Of a stretch of DNA of 64,000 bases, positions 61,601 to 64,000 are shown one piece after another. Each line of letters begins with the position of its first letter. Positions within the stretch are counted from its first letter, which is position 1. The stretch is from Wyeomyia smithii (taxonomy: Eukaryota > Arthropoda > Insecta > Diptera > Culicidae): the NCBI RefSeq assembly GCF_029784165.1, contig NC_073694.1:161586995-161650994 (forward strand), read 5' to 3'. The position numbers and the translations under genes are program-made. The notes under the pieces are model-generated. The model was not told the DNA's origin, made no database searches, and worked only from the letters and a program-made list of their open reading frames with translations.

Positions 61601-64000
61601 GCTGGTGAGGTTTCTTGGCTCGATGTTGTAGTTTGCTGTCCTTGGGTGGTTTCCTCTTTCGGTGATTCAGTACTTTCAGTAGCAGAAGTTGTTTCCTGAC
61701 CAGCACTCGTAGTTTCAGCTGGTTTGCTGCTTGAAGAAGGTGCTTGAGTCATTGTTTCTTGCGGTTCGGTGGTGCTGGATGAGGATGTTTCTGCTGGCAT
61801 CGATTCGGTAGAACTTGATTGTTCTGGAGGTAGATAAGTATTGCCAGGCCCGTTCGGGCTTCCTTCAGGGCGTCCATCACCGCTCGATGGACTTTGGCCT
61901 CCACTTCCACATTTTGAGTTTTGTACGGATTGCGGGTGGTTACATGCCAGAATATCATTATCCCATACTGTACCAGCTCCACAATTGAACTCATACCTCG
62001 TGTAACCTCCGTTTCCGTTATCAACACATCGATAGAATTTCTTACAGTTCGATTCATGTTCCATGAAACCTTCTCGCTCGCAAACACCGTTGCTTCCCGC
62101 CGGTACTGCCGGGGAACTTGTAGTAGTCGTTTGTTGACATGGCGGTACGGTTGATGTGGAATTATTTTCCTGCTGCTGTGAACCGGACGGTGCTTGGCCC
62201 GTAGATCCTTCACTTGGCGCTTGCGAGCCTGAACCCCCAGAACCTTCTGGCCCAGTGGGTCCCTGTGGTCCATTTCCTCCATTATCGCCTGGGCTTCCGG
62301 AACCATCAGGACCATTTGGTCCATCAGGACCGTCAGGACCACCAGGACCACCAGGACCATTAGGACCACTTGGACCATTAGGACCCCCTGAGCCATTGGG
62401 ACCATCCGGCCCATTTGGACCGCTTGGACCATTCGAACCATTTGGACCGCTGGGACCATTTGGACCATCTGGTCCTTGTCCGCCTCCATTTGGTCCACCA
62501 GGGCCATCAGGACCTTGGTTATTGTTATTTGGACCGCTTGGTCCTTGGTTATTGTTATTTGGACCGCTGGGTCCTTGATTATTGTTGCTTGGGCCACTAG
62601 GTCCTTGGTTATTGTTGTTGGAACCACTGGGACCTTGTCCAGTTCCACTCTGTCCGCTCGAGCCTTGGTTATTGTTGTTGTTACTTGGTTTACTGGAATC
62701 ACCACCGGCTCCTTGTGACATTCCCCGTCGGCAAGTAGAATTCTCGACTGCCCAATCGTGATTACAGTTTGAAATACTATCGTCCCACACGGTGTTATTG
62801 CCGCACATGAATTCATATTTCGTGAATCCTCCTTGGCCATTCGACACGCAGCGGTAAAATTTCTGACAGTCATTGGGGTCACCCATGAAGCCATCCTCCT
62901 TGCAAGCAGGTGAATCGCCATCATTAGTGCCAGTCGTAGTCGAACTGGGTTTGGCGGTGGTTGTCGTCATCGACGTCGAGGAGGAGGTTGCTGCTGTAGT
63001 CGTGGTAGTAGCCGCAGTTGTCGCTGACGACGATGTAGTTTGTATTTCGTTGGCACCCTTGTCAGCATCATCCTCCGTTGATTGCGATGTCGGGGTGGCA
63101 GTGGTCGGAGATGTTTCGACCGCTTCGGTTCCCGAAGACGACGACGGCGACGACGATGACGGAGCAACAGTAGAAGATGTGGTCCCTGGAGCCTGGGTGG
63201 TTCCTTCGTTACCTTGGTTCGATTGCTCCGAGGACCCTTGCTGTCCACTTTGGTTATTGGAGGATCCGTTTTGGCCTTGCTGGCTTGATCCACTGGATTG
63301 ACCCTGATTGCTTTGATTGTTATTGTTGGTTTGAGAGTTTTGATTGCTGCTGCTGCTTCCTTGATTGTTTTGATTGTTCTGGTTGTTATTGTTGCTCTGA
63401 TTATTCTGATTACTCTGATTGTTCTGATTGCTCTGGTTGTTATTGTTGCTTTGATTATTCTGATTGTTTTGATTATTCTGATTGTTTTGATTATTCTGAT
63501 TGTTTTGATTGTTCTGATTGCTCTGATTATTCTGATTGCTCTGATTATTCTGATTGTTCTGGTTACTTTGATTATTCTGATTCGATTGATTGTTTTGACT
63601 GTTCTGACTGTTTTGATTATTCTGATTGTTTTGATTGTTCTGATTACTCTGACTGGACTGATTGTTCTGATTGTTCTGATTATTCTGGTTATTATTACTT
63701 GATTGATTGTTGCTGTTATTTTGATTGTTATTGTTCGACTGATTATTCGATGATTGTTGTTGGTTGTTGTTTGATTGATTATTGGACGATTGTTGTTGGC
63801 TGCTACTTGATTGTTGTTGATTATTGTTTGATTGATTATTGGACGATTGTTGTTGATTATTTGACGATTGTTGTTGATTGCTACTCGATTGTTGTTGATT
63901 GTTGTTCGATTGATTAGATCCTTGGCTTTGGTTGTTCGATCCCTGGTTGCTGCTGCTGCTGCTGCTCTGACCCTGGCTCTGATTGTTCCATTGATTATTG
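58616..64000 (-). CDS. Chitin-binding mucin/peritrophin, multi-CBM14 (5' end outside window)
   Basis: Two visible exons, 64000-58963 and 58906-58616, joined by a 56-nt intron in phase 0; about 1,775 residues are in the window and the frame is open at the edge. Order: Gln/Asn/Ser-rich repeats (NQNNQ, QQQSS; about 64000-63300), Ser/Thr-rich mucin, CBM14-1 (62904-62737), collagen-like Gly-Pro-Asn triplets (about 62650-62215), CBM14-2 (62086-61912), CBM14-3 (61400-61232), CBM14-4 (60706-60538), CBM14-5 (60150-59964), CBM14-6 (59230-59020) and CBM14-7 in the last exon (58890-58690). CBM14 domains show the C...DC.KFYRCV...F.C..GT.WD...C pattern that binds chitin. Proteins of this type are secreted into peritrophic matrix or cuticle; the mucin stretches are expected to carry O-glycans. 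Signal peptide and start lie beyond the right edge. No stops found. Confidence 0.92.

Noticed and set aside
63177..63917. Plus-strand Cys/Asp/Tyr/Ser-rich frames of up to 246 codons
   Set aside because: They are the antisense of the in-frame Gln/Asn repeat codons of the mucin gene; the repetition alone keeps them open.

Overview
The window looks like accessory-rich nuclear DNA of a mosquito, most likely culicine. The evidence is short spliced introns, a DD37E mariner (ITmD37E type) transposase, several broken copies of one endonuclease/RT LINE type, tRNA-derived SINEs with target-site duplications, and a very high density of hAT, foldback and TTA/TA-flanked MITEs. No bacterial or organellar features are seen. 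All family names come from sequence recognition by eye; no search was run.

Host genes are few and all lie on the minus strand. A three-exon CREG-family secreted glycoprotein gene is at 14062-15855. Delta-1-pyrroline-5-carboxylate dehydrogenase (ALDH4A1/P5CDh, mitochondrial proline catabolism) is at 35961-37939, with its first coding exon not found. A very large chitin-binding mucin/peritrophin gene enters from the right edge (58616-64000, 5' end outside). It has seven CBM14 domains separated by Ser/Thr-rich mucin stretches, plus a collagen-like Gly-Pro-Asn segment and a Gln/Asn-rich stretch. The 3' half of that gene and its downstream flank are duplicated at 47605-51828; this second copy is cut off inside an exon, with an in-frame stop exactly at the junction.

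Layout. 0-13 kb: fragments of a plus-strand LINE (1-885, 2980-3235, 4500-4860, 10370-11235) separated by a mariner copy, an I-like RNase H insertion, a hAT-like element with a perfect 8-bp target duplication (6844-7885), and an unassigned element with a perfect 29-bp inverted terminal repeat and a small spliced-looking reading frame (7990-9570). 14-16 kb: CREG. 16.7-19.7 kb: a foldback element and a second copy of the hAT-like family carrying a SINE. 19.9-25.1 kb: a 5.2-kb P-superfamily element with a six-exon THAP transposase gene that is nearly whole but has frame lesions, and a SINE near its 3' end. 25.4-33.5 kb: foldback MITE, diverged repeats, LINE fragments on both strands and a dead mariner. 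36-38 kb: P5CDh. 38.8-47.4 kb: MITEs, nested hAT insertions and a roughly 140-bp tandem array. 47.6-64 kb: the duplicated mucin locus. One copy carries a 3.46-kb, TA-flanked nest of transposons; the paralogous copy preserves the empty site.

The genes do not form a pathway together. The strongest internal logic is evolutionary: paralogous empty and filled sites, nested target duplications and a truncated tandem gene copy give a relative order of events readable from the sequence alone.
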